Shown here: positions 17,006-27,200 of the stretch, in pieces | Layout of the letters: each line of letters opens with the position of its first letter | Position numbering within the stretch: position 1 is the first letter of the stretch | Assembly (NCBI GenBank): GCA_017305195.1 | Contig: JAFKMU010000035.1 | Location: 310,001-374,000, forward strand | DNA from: Verrucomicrobiota bacterium | Lineage (GTDB): Bacteria; Verrucomicrobiota; Verrucomicrobiia; Chthoniobacterales; Terrimicrobiaceae | DNA: 64,000 bases | Direction: 5' to 3' | Position numbers and translations under genes: made by a program | The notes under the pieces: generated by a model | Seen by the model: the letters and a program-made list of their open reading frames with translations, nothing else | What the model was told of the DNA's origin: nothing | Databases searched by the model: none

Positions 17006-18097
17006 CTAGTCAGTGGCTGGATCAAGTGGAGCTGAGGGGGCTTTCCGAATGAGATCGGCGATCTGACTGGAAAGGCTGGCTTTTACCTCCTTGATGACTT
17101 CTGGCTTCGCGTCCGCACTGAGAATCGCGTCGATGTTTTCGTATGAGCCGCGAGGCTGGATGTACCCATCCACATCTTTTCGGAAAGCATCCTGGAGAAA
17201 TTCGGGAACGGAAATCGGGCGGGAACGCTCGGTTAGGGATTTTTCCATTCTCTCGTAGTCGGTTCGGCTCAGAGCTTGGGTGAGGGATTGGGTTTTGGCG
17301 CCCGAGCTTCCTCGGTAGGTTACGGTGACATCCCAGACCTGCGGGATATGTGACCACGCGGCGCGAGCTTTGGAAACCTGTGAGTTGTCGAATCCAATGG
17401 CTTCCAGGACAGAGACGGCGATCAACTCTGCCCCGTGTGGGTTGGGATGCACTCCATCGACCGTCAGGGTTCTGCGCGGCTTAGGCGCGGCCGCGATCGC
17501 CGCCAGTGCGGCGGCATTCGGATCGGCGATCAGGCAGTGCTTTTCGGCAGCCAGCATCCGCAGGAAGGCATTGTAGTCTGCCAGCTTTGCATTGAACGCA
17601 TTCTCTGGTTCCTCCATGATTGGCGTAGCGGTGAGCAGCATGACCTGGATGCCGACAGCCTGGGCCTGATCCACGAGAGAGGTCATGTTCCTCTTGTAGT
17701 CCTCCAGGGCGACGCCGCGGTCACCGTGCCACACGTCATTGACTCCACAACTAATCGTCACCCAATCGGGTTTTTTCTCGAGGATGTCTCGGCTATATCG
17801 GGCCAGCATGTCCTTGGAGCTGTTGCCACTCACTCCAGCAGGAAGCGACGTGATCTCGACCCCATTCGCCTTCAGGCCCGCCGCCACCAGACGCACGTAA
17901 CCTCCCGGCTGGCTCCACCCCTGGGCGGTGATGGAGTCGCCCAGAAAGGCGACTTTTTCACCGCCTTTTAGAGCCAGGGTCGATTCTGCCGCGCGGGCTG
18001 GTGCGCAGGCCAAGACGAGGGCGAGGGAGACATGCGCGATGATGCGGATATGGGCAGGCGCGGGTAACATTTCCGGACTAGGGATCAGTCGTCTCAT
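17006..18097 (-). CDS. Secreted SGNH/GDSL hydrolase
   Basis: About 363 residues. A signal peptide precedes cleavage near ARA/AE. SGNH family blocks are clear: FLGDSIT with the nucleophile Ser, a Gly in VSGNSS, GVND with the oxyanion Asn, and DGVHPN with the catalytic Asp and His. A roughly 100-residue C-terminal extension follows. Such enzymes usually remove acetyl groups from polysaccharides. The ATG at 18097 has GGAG eight bases upstream and is preferred to a TTG one codon earlier. It lies 17 bp after the GH50-like gene at 18115 on the same strand, so the two are likely co-transcribed. Confidence 0.88.
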   Translation of the reverse strand: MRRLIPSPEMLPAPAHIRIIAHVSLALVLACAPARAAESTLALKGGEKVAFLGDSITAQGWSQPGGYVRLVAAGLKANGVEITSLPAGVSGNSSKDMLARYSRDILEKKPDWVTISCGVNDVWHGDRGVALEDYKRNMTSLVDQAQAVGIQVMLLTATPIMEEPENAFNAKLADYNAFLRMLAAEKHCLIADPNAAALAAIAAAPKPRRTLTVDGVHPNPHGAELIAVSVLEAIGFDNSQVSKARAAWSHIPQVWDVTVTYRGSSGAKTQSLTQALSRTDYERMEKSLTERSRPISVPEFLQDAFRKDVDGYIQPRGSYENIDAILSADAKPEVIKEVKASLSSQIADLIRKAPSAPLDPATD

Positions 18098-18114
18098 CAA
18101 TCACGCTCCGGCGA

Positions 18115-20952
18115 TCAGTTCTCAACGATACGAGCTTTACCCCACAGGCCGCGGTCTCCCGAGTTGTCAGAAGTCCCATTCCAGACGAGTTGCGCTGAGC
18201 GAGCCTTACCGTCATCACTGTAGTCCAGCGCCACATCAAAGAGAAACTCCATGTTCGGCTTTGCCTCGACGCCCAGCGCCTTCCACGGGATCTTCGCCTC
18301 GAGGACATATCCGTCGCCGGTGACATCCTTTACGGCCAGTACCTGGCACATCTTGCTCTCCTCCGCGTGGTCGACAATGTGAATCCGAGCTGGCTCGCTC
18401 GCGCCGATCAGTATCTGTCGATCGCTGAAGATCATCGTTCCCGCCGTTGAGATTTCCCGGGATCCGATGAAAAGCTCCACGCCATCTGCGCCCCACATTC
18501 CTTTGTCGTCACGCAGATTCTTCAATGGCGTGGGATCCTTCACCTGAATCAGAAAATAGAGGTTAGTATCGTCCCAGCACAGTCGGAAGTCTCCTCGCAG
18601 GTCAGGATTTGCCTTTCCCACCATCTGTCGGCTGGCCTCGATGGGTTCGCCCGGCACGCCGGGCCAGTTGCTCGTCGTGCCATCAATCTGAATGCCGGGA
18701 AGCGCCCGTGGTATGGCGATCATCTTTCCCGCCTGCGCGCCTGCTTTGCTATTGAAACGCGGATTCTCGAAGGCGTACGGCTTTTCCTTTCCCAGCATCA
18801 CATCGTAGATGCGTGCATTGGTTTCGCGGCACGCTGCAACCAGCTCCTCGTAGGGACGATCCGTCACGTCGACCAGTCCGGTGTTGTTGCCTTCGCCATT
18901 GAAACCCTGAAAGAAGCGGCCGGAGATCGCCTGGTCAGTGTAGATGAACCATTCCACTCCGACGACAAAGGGGAGAGCGGCAGACTGCTCGACATAGTTG
19001 CGATAGGCGGCGCCGCGTTCCTTTTGGTCTGCCACCTCCTTGGGTGAACCGAGCCCGCGATCCGAGGAACTGAAGTACCATTCGCTGAGGATAAGAGGCT
19101 TGCCTCCGCTCCATTCATTGACCTTTTTCAGGAAGCTCTCCTCGATCGCGTAAGTATAATAGTTGATGCTGATGACATCGAGGTGCTTGCTCGCGATACG
19201 GACTACATCCTCATTGTTTGCCGTGTGCGGGGTCCACCGGCTTCCGATCAGCAGGTGATTGGGATCAAACTTTCGAAAGGTTTTCTCTACCAGCGAATAG
19301 TAGGCCTCGAGATAGAGGCGGTAAAATTTCCGCATATCGGCGGCAGCTGTGTCGTTGCGGACGAAAAGAGGCTCATCCTTGAGCGCCTCAAAGCTGGCGA
19401 AGGGATGGGCGGGTTCCCACGCCAGGTTAAATTGTTCGATTGCGTTGTATTTTTTTTGAAGCATTTCCACCAGCTTTGCCTTGGCTGGCGACTGGCTGGC
19501 TTTCAGACGGGGGATGACCTTGGGGAGGTTCTCAAGATGTTGTTCATTTCCCAGGAAATAGCCGATCAAAAGCGGATCGTTGGCACGGGGAGCCACTTTC
19601 TTGGCGAATGCCGTCTCTAGAGCTGCTTCCACTCCCGGAGCAAAGGGATCCATCAACTCGGCAGCGCCCAGGTTCTCCGGCAGCACAGGAATGGCATCCC
19701 TCTTGCCCAACGGCAGAAACGAAACTCCCGGAAAATTGCGAGAGCGCATGGTCTCCGTGTTGGCTGAGAATGCGCCCGCACTGTTAAATCCCCACATCTT
19801 CAGCCGGGGGACGACCTGAGCAGTCCAATCCTCAAGAGTGAAGGGCTTGTTGAATTTCCTGATCCAATTTGCCACAAAAAAAGACATGATGCCCATGGAG
19901 GGCTTTCCGTCGCGCCATGCAGTGGCAAACTCGCCGGTTGGCTCAGGCAGCCATTCAAAGATCTTTTCGCGACCTTTGACGAGGGTATGGTCATCGGTGC
20001 TGGAAATGCCGCACACGCCCAGATGAAAAAACGCGTTGCCCTCGGGGGTGACGAGTATCTGCCGGTCACCGACTTTTTGGACATGAAAGAAACCGGTCTT
20101 TCTGAGGTTAAGCTGCTCGCCTCTTCCCGCCAGACCACCGTAGATATCCTGATCGCCTAGCGGAACGAATGCAGCCAGGGCGAGAGCTTCCTTGGCCGCA
20201 TCTGCCTTCAGTTCCTCGTCGCGCGTGACCTTGCCGGTGAAATCCTTCTTTGCACTCTGGCCGTATCGATCGACGAGGAACTTTCGAGGTTCATCGGAGT
20301 TCGTCTTCGCGCTTTCTGTGCTCCCTTCGAAGGAGCCTACTTGTAGAAGGAAGGAAGATTTCCCGGGATTTGTCGCAAAGGTAAAGTTCAGGATGTACAT
20401 GAAAACGGGCCAGTTGAACGCCCGGTTGTCCTGCACCTGTTGATAATCAGCGGGAGTCTTGATGGAGAACCCGTCGCCCATCGCGTCGAGCAGATTGAAC
20501 TGCTTTGCCGTACCTTGCGCGATGATCTGCTTGTCAAAAGTCTCGGGGAAGGCCTGGAGCGCCCCGGAGCCGATGGAGAACTTTCCGCCTTGGTTGAAGT
20601 TGATCGGGATCTTCGTGGCAAAAGTAAATCCGATTGCGTTCGCAGGCACGCCGGAGAATGAGCACGCGATGGTGCCATTCCCCGCGGAGAGATCCATGGT
20701 GAACTCTCCGCCGCTTGGGTAGCGGGCGACGATCTTTTCCGTTCCCTCAAGCTCCACGGATGGTTTCTCTCCCTTGTAGTCAGTAGGGCCCATCCTCAGG
20801 CCGGGTACGGGCAAGGTGATCTTACCCATCGATCCGGCATCAATGACCACACCTTCCGTCGAAGCAGACAGGCTGAGTTTGGTGTCGCTGGCGACTGCGG
20901 GATGGGAAAGGAACAGGAGACAGGCGAAGGAGAGTGTTAGGGCTGGTTTCAT
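18115..20952 (-). CDS. Three-domain GH50-like hydrolase (unrecognised domain + GH50-like + CBM9-like)
   Basis: About 945 residues from ATG 20952, which begins a signal peptide (MKPALTLSFACLLFLS). Residues about 22-225 are the unrecognised domain also found alone at 14161 and 22980 (for example VQDNRAFNWPVFMYI). Next comes the GH-A clan catalytic part with VTPEGNAFFHLGV, FLGNEQ and ILSEWYF, then a C-terminal CBM9-like domain with WDDTNLYFLIQV and DGVELFIG. The paralogue at 9928 lacks the first domain. Unlike the other units of locus 2, there is no CCAGTTAAC site in its 199-bp upstream gap; the gap instead has GGTCACTGTCACC at 21036. Confidence 0.82.
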   Translation of the reverse strand: MKPALTLSFACLLFLSHPAVASDTKLSLSASTEGVVIDAGSMGKITLPVPGLRMGPTDYKGEKPSVELEGTEKIVARYPSGGEFTMDLSAGNGTIACSFSGVPANAIGFTFATKIPINFNQGGKFSIGSGALQAFPETFDKQIIAQGTAKQFNLLDAMGDGFSIKTPADYQQVQDNRAFNWPVFMYILNFTFATNPGKSSFLLQVGSFEGSTESAKTNSDEPRKFLVDRYGQSAKKDFTGKVTRDEELKADAAKEALALAAFVPLGDQDIYGGLAGRGEQLNLRKTGFFHVQKVGDRQILVTPEGNAFFHLGVCGISSTDDHTLVKGREKIFEWLPEPTGEFATAWRDGKPSMGIMSFFVANWIRKFNKPFTLEDWTAQVVPRLKMWGFNSAGAFSANTETMRSRNFPGVSFLPLGKRDAIPVLPENLGAAELMDPFAPGVEAALETAFAKKVAPRANDPLLIGYFLGNEQHLENLPKVIPRLKASQSPAKAKLVEMLQKKYNAIEQFNLAWEPAHPFASFEALKDEPLFVRNDTAAADMRKFYRLYLEAYYSLVEKTFRKFDPNHLLIGSRWTPHTANNEDVVRIASKHLDVISINYYTYAIEESFLKKVNEWSGGKPLILSEWYFSSSDRGLGSPKEVADQKERGAAYRNYVEQSAALPFVVGVEWFIYTDQAISGRFFQGFNGEGNNTGLVDVTDRPYEELVAACRETNARIYDVMLGKEKPYAFENPRFNSKAGAQAGKMIAIPRALPGIQIDGTTSNWPGVPGEPIEASRQMVGKANPDLRGDFRLCWDDTNLYFLIQVKDPTPLKNLRDDKGMWGADGVELFIGSREISTAGTMIFSDRQILIGASEPARIHIVDHAEESKMCQVLAVKDVTGDGYVLEAKIPWKALGVEAKPNMEFLFDVALDYSDDGKARSAQLVWNGTSDNSGDRGLWGKARIVEN

Positions 20953-21035
20953 CGGGTTTGCGGGGAATAAGTGAGCTTTGTCCGGGCGCGCGGAGAATCT
21001 GCGTGGCCCGGTGGTGTGAGGGGTTGGCTTGGGAC

Positions 21036-21048
21036 GGTCACTGTCACC
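21036..21048. promoter_or_regulatory. Possible degenerate locus 1-type operator
   Basis: GGTCACTGTCACC matches the locus 1 palindrome GTTGACTGTCAAC at 10 of 13 bases and is nearly self-complementary itself. It lies 84 bp upstream of the three-domain hydrolase. The match is weak enough to be chance. Confidence 0.3.
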
Positions 21049-21151
21049 TCCCTTGAGATCCGGCGTCTTAGGGAATTGGTAAGTGACGAGGACGTCACCT
21101 TGAAAGAACATTGTATCCCGACTTCTCGGCCCGGGTTACAAGCCGCGTAGT

Positions 21152-22894
21152 CTAGGAAGTGCGTTTATGGCGCCTCGTGCGCAGTACCAGGAAAAGGCCG
21201 GCTCCAATCAACAGTGCGATTGTCGAGGGTTCAGGTATCACAACCAGGTTTAGCCCGCTTGCCTGAAAGTACGCTGATTTTCCACCGCCGAGGTCGTAGG
21301 CATTGGAGCTGCCGACATTCGAGACATTGGTCAGGTTGACCGTGGCGGAGCCGTTGATGAGTGTATAGGTGCCCGAGGCTGTCGCGGAGGAAAGCCCGAC
21401 CAGATCTGCCACACTGAATCCGCCGAAGGTCACGGAAGCGCCGTTCACCGTCAGCGTATTTGCCAAGCTGAAGACAAATTTCGAGCCGGACAGCAACGCG
21501 AGACTACCACCTATCGTGCCGTCGCCACCGATGGATGCTCCTGAGTTTACCGTGACAGCGCCTGTTGCTGCGGAACTGTCTCCATCGATGAGCAGCGTGC
21601 CGGCCGACACTGTTGTCGTGCCATTATAGGTATTCGTTCCGGTCAAAACCCATTTCCCAGTTCCCGCCTTGACCAGGTTCAACGTGGTGGCCGATCCATT
21701 GGTGATGGCGCCGATGGAGTTCGCAGCCGTGCTGCTGCCCTGAAGCGTGAAATTCTTGACTCCGCTGTTCGCTCCCGAAATTCCGGTGCTTACAATCAGT
21801 GCCCCGCTACCATCGGCTTGTAGTGCGGAAGTGGAGGAACTGATCTGAAACGTCTTGGATGTGGTTTCGCCGGAGCCGTTGTAAATCAGGCTGCCGCTGT
21901 CGGTTGATAGACTCCCCAGTTTGATGGGACCGCTTCCCAGGTTGTTATTTATGGAAGCCACCTTGATGGCTCCTCCGCGAACCACGGTCCCTCCGCTTGA
22001 GGTATTGGTTCCAGTCAATGTGAGCGTTGTCGTTCCTGTTTTTGTCACGCCTGACGAGGCTCCGACTCCCGTGATGTTGTTTGCAAACGTATAGTCTGAA
22101 GTCTGCGCGAAGGTCAGCACCGTGCTATTGTCGTTGAGATTCACAGCGCCCGTGCCTAGTGAGCCTGCGGCACCACCCAGCGTGAGAGAGCCGCGCACAT
22201 CCGTCGTACCAGAGTAGGTGTTGGCTCCGGTGACGATTTTCGTTCCTCCGCCCCAGATCCAGAGATTAGCCGTTCCGCTGATTACTCCGTTCAGCGTCAA
22301 TGAACCGCGGGAAACCATGATCTGTTGATTGCCGGAGACCGCGAGATTCGCGTTCATCGTCACGTAAGGCAGATTCGAGCTGCTTACCGAGCCGACATCG
22401 ATCAAGAAATTGCCCACCGTCCCGGCGCCAGCCGACGATCCATAGCTCGTACTGGTGCCGCTCAGCGTGATCGTCTGTCCGCCTACCGTCGAGCCAATGG
22501 TGACGATGTTTGCGCTGTTGGTGTTCGCATAATTGAAGAATTGCGTATTTGCCGTCTGGTTCCCATTGAGGCTGACGGTGAATGGCGAGGTCACAGCGGA
22601 TCCGCCTGCCACGAAGGCGAGATTATCCGTGGCTGAGGTGCTGGTTTGAAACGCTCCGCTGCCTCCGCCTGTGGAATCAGTGTTCCAGAAATTGCTTGTT
22701 CCCCAGGTTCCGCTCGGGACATCGCCTGCTCCTGCAGTTGTACCATTCGTATCCCAATAAAGGTTTGTCGCCGATGCGGAGCCCATCCCCACTGCCAGCG
22801 CGACCAGCATGCTGAGTGCTGGTTTCGTCTGCGCAAGGGGAGCGTGGCTCCGTCCTGAGTATTGCTTTCTCGTGGTGGGAAGGGTGTTTTTCAT
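21152..22894 (-). CDS. PEP-CTERM surface protein with autotransporter-type beta repeats (locus 2)
   Basis: About 580 residues. The ATG at 22894 is preferred over the in-frame TTG at 22930. A signal segment ends near SASATNLYWDTNG, as in the paralogue at 12280. The body consists of Gly/Ser/Thr-rich repeats such as TYSGTTDVRGSLTLGG and TYNGTTTVSAGTLLIDG. The C-terminus has a PEP motif (VIPEPS), a hydrophobic stretch and a basic tail (RTRRHKR). It is the first gene downstream of the operator at 22972 and is likely an exosortase substrate displayed on or released from the cell surface. Confidence 0.85.
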   Translation of the reverse strand: MKNTLPTTRKQYSGRSHAPLAQTKPALSMLVALAVGMGSASATNLYWDTNGTTAGAGDVPSGTWGTSNFWNTDSTGGGSGAFQTSTSATDNLAFVAGGSAVTSPFTVSLNGNQTANTQFFNYANTNSANIVTIGSTVGGQTITLSGTSTSYGSSAGAGTVGNFLIDVGSVSSSNLPYVTMNANLAVSGNQQIMVSRGSLTLNGVISGTANLWIWGGGTKIVTGANTYSGTTDVRGSLTLGGAAGSLGTGAVNLNDNSTVLTFAQTSDYTFANNITGVGASSGVTKTGTTTLTLTGTNTSSGGTVVRGGAIKVASINNNLGSGPIKLGSLSTDSGSLIYNGSGETTSKTFQISSSTSALQADGSGALIVSTGISGANSGVKNFTLQGSSTAANSIGAITNGSATTLNLVKAGTGKWVLTGTNTYNGTTTVSAGTLLIDGDSSAATGAVTVNSGASIGGDGTIGGSLALLSGSKFVFSLANTLTVNGASVTFGGFSVADLVGLSSATASGTYTLINGSATVNLTNVSNVGSSNAYDLGGGKSAYFQASGLNLVVIPEPSTIALLIGAGLFLVLRTRRHKRTS

Positions 22895-22971
22895 CGGATG
22901 CGAGGGAGGTTTGGGTTGCTGAGTTACCAACTATGCCCCTGCTCGCGATGCGACAAGTTGCGTGGCGATTA

Positions 22972-22980
22972 CCAGTTAAC
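22972..22980 (+). promoter_or_regulatory. Putative locus 2 LacI-type operator CCAGTTAAC, PEP-CTERM promoter
   Basis: Exact CCAGTTAAC, continuing as CTAGTTAACTGG-like symmetry on the other strand. It lies 78 bp upstream of the PEP-CTERM ATG and overlaps the stop codon of the gene at 22980. Confidence 0.65.
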
Positions 22981-23633
22981 TAGGGATTCAAGGTCGTCGG
23001 CTGGATCCGGATCTGAAAGGAGCCGGCGGCGGGAGGAGTTTTGAAGTATACCTTGCTCTTGTAGGAGAAACCATTCATTCCCCCGGTACGATAATCCACC
23101 AATCCCTGCCAGTCTGCGGGCATTTCGAGCGAGACGGCATCTCCGGTGGGTCCGGCAAAGACAAACACGCCTTTGGCTCCATCGACCAGATTGGGCGTGC
23201 CGGATATGTCGGGAAAACTCTTCGGAGTCTGAGTTCCGAAGGCGTAGTGCCCGCCCAAAATGAACTCTGTGCGGATAAACATGGAAAAGAATAGACCGGC
23301 GGCATCGGTCGGGAGATTCCCATATGTGCAGGTGACTTCTCCGGGTGCGGTGATTTCGTACCGGAACGTGGCTCCGGATTTGAACGAGACCGATACTTCT
23401 GTTTCGGTGCTGTTGGTGATCTCGGGTTTCTCCCGTTCGGAGGCTGGTTTTCCCTGGATGATCAACTGAGGCAGTTCTAGCGTGATCGAGCCGAGTGCAG
23501 TTTCCATGTGCAAGCCGACCTTTGTCGGGCCCGCCTTGGGATTATCATTGAACGTGGAGAGGGCGATATCATCGGCCGCCAGATGGGGCATGGCCGCTGC
23601 GCACAACAGGATGGAAGCGAGGAGGGGTTTCAT
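22980..23633 (-). CDS. Stand-alone protein of the unrecognised domain family (locus 2)
   Basis: About 217 residues from ATG 23633, which begins a signal peptide (MKPLLASILLCAAAMPHLAA). The mature part is a divergent copy of the domain at 14161 and of the N-terminal domain at 18115: a REKPEI segment early, YGNLPTDAAGLFFSMF matching FSGVPANAIGFTF, HYAFGTQTPKSFP matching KFSIGSGALQAFP, and a closing SFQIRIQPT. It starts ten bases after the stop of cassette gene D, so it appears to be the fifth gene of the second Verru_Chthon operon. The function is unknown; the link to pseudopilins suggests a partner or cargo. Confidence 0.75.
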   Translation of the reverse strand: MKPLLASILLCAAAMPHLAADDIALSTFNDNPKAGPTKVGLHMETALGSITLELPQLIIQGKPASEREKPEITNSTETEVSVSFKSGATFRYEITAPGEVTCTYGNLPTDAAGLFFSMFIRTEFILGGHYAFGTQTPKSFPDISGTPNLVDGAKGVFVFAGPTGDAVSLEMPADWQGLVDYRTGGMNGFSYKSKVYFKTPPAAGSFQIRIQPTTLNP

Positions 23634-23643
23634 AAGCTGGAAA

Positions 23644-24270
23644 TCACGGACGAAATATTTGCACGCGGCCAGTAAGTGGATCGACTTGCAGAGTGGCAAA
23701 GTTGGCTCCTTGGGCGAGGGAGGGATCTCCCTCCATCACTAAAGTCAGAAAGCTGTTGCTTCTGGAAAATGGATCGTTTTCCGAGGCAGGAATCGCCGAT
23801 CCGTCGGGTTTGAAACGCAGAGCTACAAAGGGAGGGGTTCCATACTCCCCGATACGAGTCGGCGAGATTTGTCGGGTCATGGTCAATATGCCGGAGTGGG
23901 TGGGGTCGGGAGAAAAGATGACAGGGCTGGAGAGATACCGGGGACGCGTGAGAGGATTCGCCGATGCGCCATCGATCATGTAGGCCTGCACTGCCCGCCA
24001 AACCTTGGGTGAGGCAGATGGTGATTCATTAAGTTCCGGTAATTGAAAGAATCTCACCTCCACAGGAAGGTTGCGTGAGATGGCTGTTTGTCGGGCGAGC
24101 CCGAGGAGATCGCTGACCGCCACGCTTTCCGATCCCAGTTTAGCGGCCCGGAGAGTGCTGATCATTCCCGGCAAGGTGAGTGCGGCCAGTAATGCCAGGA
24201 TGGCCATCACCGCCAGCAACTCGACAAGGCTGAAGGCGCATGCGCGTCGATCCCGGAGAGATGCATTCAT
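23644..24270 (-). CDS. Verru_Chthon cassette protein D (second cassette)
   Basis: 208 residues, the same length as its paralogue at 1827. Prepilin cleavage is predicted at Ala12/Phe13 with Glu17 at +5, followed by a hydrophobic helix. The start overlaps the stop of cassette gene A by four bases, as in the first cassette. Verru_Chthon D family (TIGR02596), GspH/G-like. Shared segment: LPVEVRF in the middle and a closing LQVDPLTGRVQIFRP against SLTGRTRTFQP. Confidence 0.88.
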   Translation of the reverse strand: MNASLRDRRACAFSLVELLAVMAILALLAALTLPGMISTLRAAKLGSESVAVSDLLGLARQTAISRNLPVEVRFFQLPELNESPSASPKVWRAVQAYMIDGASANPLTRPRYLSSPVIFSPDPTHSGILTMTRQISPTRIGEYGTPPFVALRFKPDGSAIPASENDPFSRSNSFLTLVMEGDPSLAQGANFATLQVDPLTGRVQIFRP

Positions 24271-27200
24271 GGGGCGAACTCCTTGGCATTGATTACCCGC
24301 ATCTTGTAGAGTGTTCCAATCGGCGTTTGTTCCCCGGGCTGGGCATAATCCGGGATGCGCTGGTCATTGGGATCGATGTAGCGCTCGATAATTTCGGCTC
24401 CCCGATCCTCGGCGACGATACGGTCTACGCCCTCCCGCCACACAGTGGGGTCTCCTCCCTTGGCCTTTTTCAGGCTTTGGGCGCGGTAGTGAATCGTGAA
24501 CGTGTTCGATTTTGTGGTGAGCCGTGGATAAATATCGGCATAGGGTTTCTCACGGCTGTTGTCTCCGGTGAGTCGTCGAGTGTCCCAGTAGGTGGACATG
24601 CTGGAGTACGAAGCCGCGTCGGATGGTACCAGATGAATGCCGCAAATCTCGGCTGCCGATCGAAAGATATCCGGATCGTTTGAGAGTCCGTAAGCGCTGG
24701 GGTTAAACCTTCGAGCAAACCCTTCCAGGGTTTTGTCGGCATCAACGTCCTTACGGAAATAGACGTTCGACGGCGCCTGACTTGGGGCTCCGGAGGTTTT
24801 GTAGGTATCGGCCTTTGCATCTGGAATGGAAAGCAGCTTCTCGGACTTCAGGACCGCCCGGATGGCGGTATCCCTTGTCAGGTAGGTGAAGGGAACCATC
24901 TGGTAATTCATATTTACCCGGCCAGCAGTCGACAAAGGCTCGCTGATGGCGTAGGGCTCGACCACCGGCATGTGAAAGAGATCAAGAAAGAGGGAGTCCG
25001 GCGGCTGCCCAGGACTCGATGCCCCTGTGACGTCACGATCCTTGTTTCCCGCATGGAGTCCGGTGGGATCTGGCCGAAAGAGGAGCGTTTGCCACGGTCG
25101 ATTCGCCAGAACTCCCGTCGGCAGCGAACCAAACATGACCGGGGAGGGAATGAGGCGATTGGGTGAAAAGTAGGTCGGGCCGGGATCCACTCCGGATTGG
25201 AAGTCTATCCCGAAATACGGTTGATAGGAGCCCTTGCCGATGTCGCCCTCATCCGCCTTGTTGATGTAGGCTCCATCCTGCTGGTTGGCGATCCCATTGT
25301 CCCAGTCGCCCACGAGACCGGGTGCCTGAAAGACTCCAGTGTGAGATGGGACGACCGTATCCCGTATTGAGCTCCAGCCATATCCGATATAAGGGGATTC
25401 GCCATTGGCGTTGGGATCGGCGCTATTGATAGTGTACTGATCTCTGTAGCTATTATAAGCAGGGTTGCTGACATTGGCCAGTTTGCCTCCGGTTCCTCCG
25501 TAAAACGGGTAGTTGTTTCCCGCCCGCAGCATGTGGGCGAAGTGCTGGCTCGTGGTGCCGAAATACTCATGCGCAGCGAAAAGATTGTCCGAAGGTTTGA
25601 CCCCCTCGCGCGCGGCAATGAGGCGGATGTCGCCGGGGGTCGCGACGATACTGCGGACCACATCCGTTTTTGAAAGAAAGGGATACGAGCGGTTTCCCCC
25701 GTCGATGCGTCCGCCGCCGAGGAATCTGCGGTAGTTTACGACGGATTTGGTGCTGTCGTTGGAGTTCTTGACCTTGTCGGGGGCCAGTGATGGCACGGGG
25801 AAGGGAGTGCTGCCGGAGGATGGAAAGGTGATCGTGACGGTCTGGATCAGATCCCCGATTGTTTTGCCGCTGGAATCAAGCGCGTAGATATCCACCTTCA
25901 CATCCCCGCCGGTGAAGTTGAAGGTTCCGTTTGTCGTCATGTCGCTGACCTGGCCAGTGTATCCGGTGATCGCGCTGATAAATGGGTAAGAGGAATTTGT
26001 CAGCTGGCGGAACCCCACGATGCCGCCGAAATAGGTATCGCCAGCCACGCTGAGATCGTTGACCCTCCCGGTGAAAGCGCTTGCGGGGAAGCCCATGGAA
26101 ACCGGATTGCCCGACCCGCTGTCCCACCTGAATCCGTCGAGTCCGCTGATTTTAACGGTGAACCACGGTCGGGCTTGCACCAGTCCCAGCGAGGGATCGA
26201 AAAGCTGGACAAAGAAACCGGCCTGTACGCGGATCTTCCCGGGTTCGACGCGGGGGATCACGTTTCCCTTTGCATCCGTCGTGTCGGTGGGATTTGTCGC
26301 GTTGTCAGCCGTGCCGATAAAGACCAGCGATACGCTCTGCACGGTGGGAAAACGTCCGAACCCTCTCGTCTGGGTCGCGGAATCCACGATGGGAATGACC
26401 TGTCCGACTCCGCCATTGTAGGCATCCAATTTCTGTGTGTATTTGCCTGCATCTGTCAGGGTGCTGTCCCGGAGATTCGTGCAGCGGATATAGTCGAACA
26501 TCTCGGTCAGGATCTGGTTGCGGTCGTTGCCATACTTTGCTGCGAATGATCCGCCGAAGCCTGGAATGTCCTGCGATGTCATGCTTCTCAGATACTCAAG
26601 CAGCATGCGATTTCGTCCCAGCCCGTCGACCGAGGGTGTCGCAGGCAGGTCGGTGGTGGCATCGTTCGGGTCCTGCCGGGTGAAATAATAACGATACGGG
26701 ACGCCGAGGTCGTTTCGCATGGTGGAGCAAAAGGCGATCAGCCTGTCAAAGGCCGTACGATGCGTGGCATCATCCGAGGCGCTCAGCGGCCACATGCTGA
26801 TGCGCGGCTGATTGAAGAGGTTCACATCCGGCGCACGACTGCTGGCGGTGAGGAAGAATTTGTTTTGCTCCAGAGTGTCCTGATTAATGACAGCGGCATT
26901 ATTTTGTTCGCGTTCACCGGATGACAGGATTGGCTTGAAGACGATCTCGTCGATGCTTGCGTAAAGGCGGTCGGGGTCCGGGTTGAGAGCCCCCGTGGCT
27001 TTTTGCGTGCCGCCTTCCGACCCGCCGCCTGTGATGCGCGGGGTGATAGAGTAGATCTGATTCGCGGTCAGGTTCTTGAAGACCGTGCTGAGCGATGTCA
27101 TTGCGGGATGACCGGGGTAGCGCTGGTATTCATGCTGGGCGGGCTGATACACGGCCAGGTTGAAGTCATCTGTGCTGTACGCACGAGGCGTATCCGTGAA

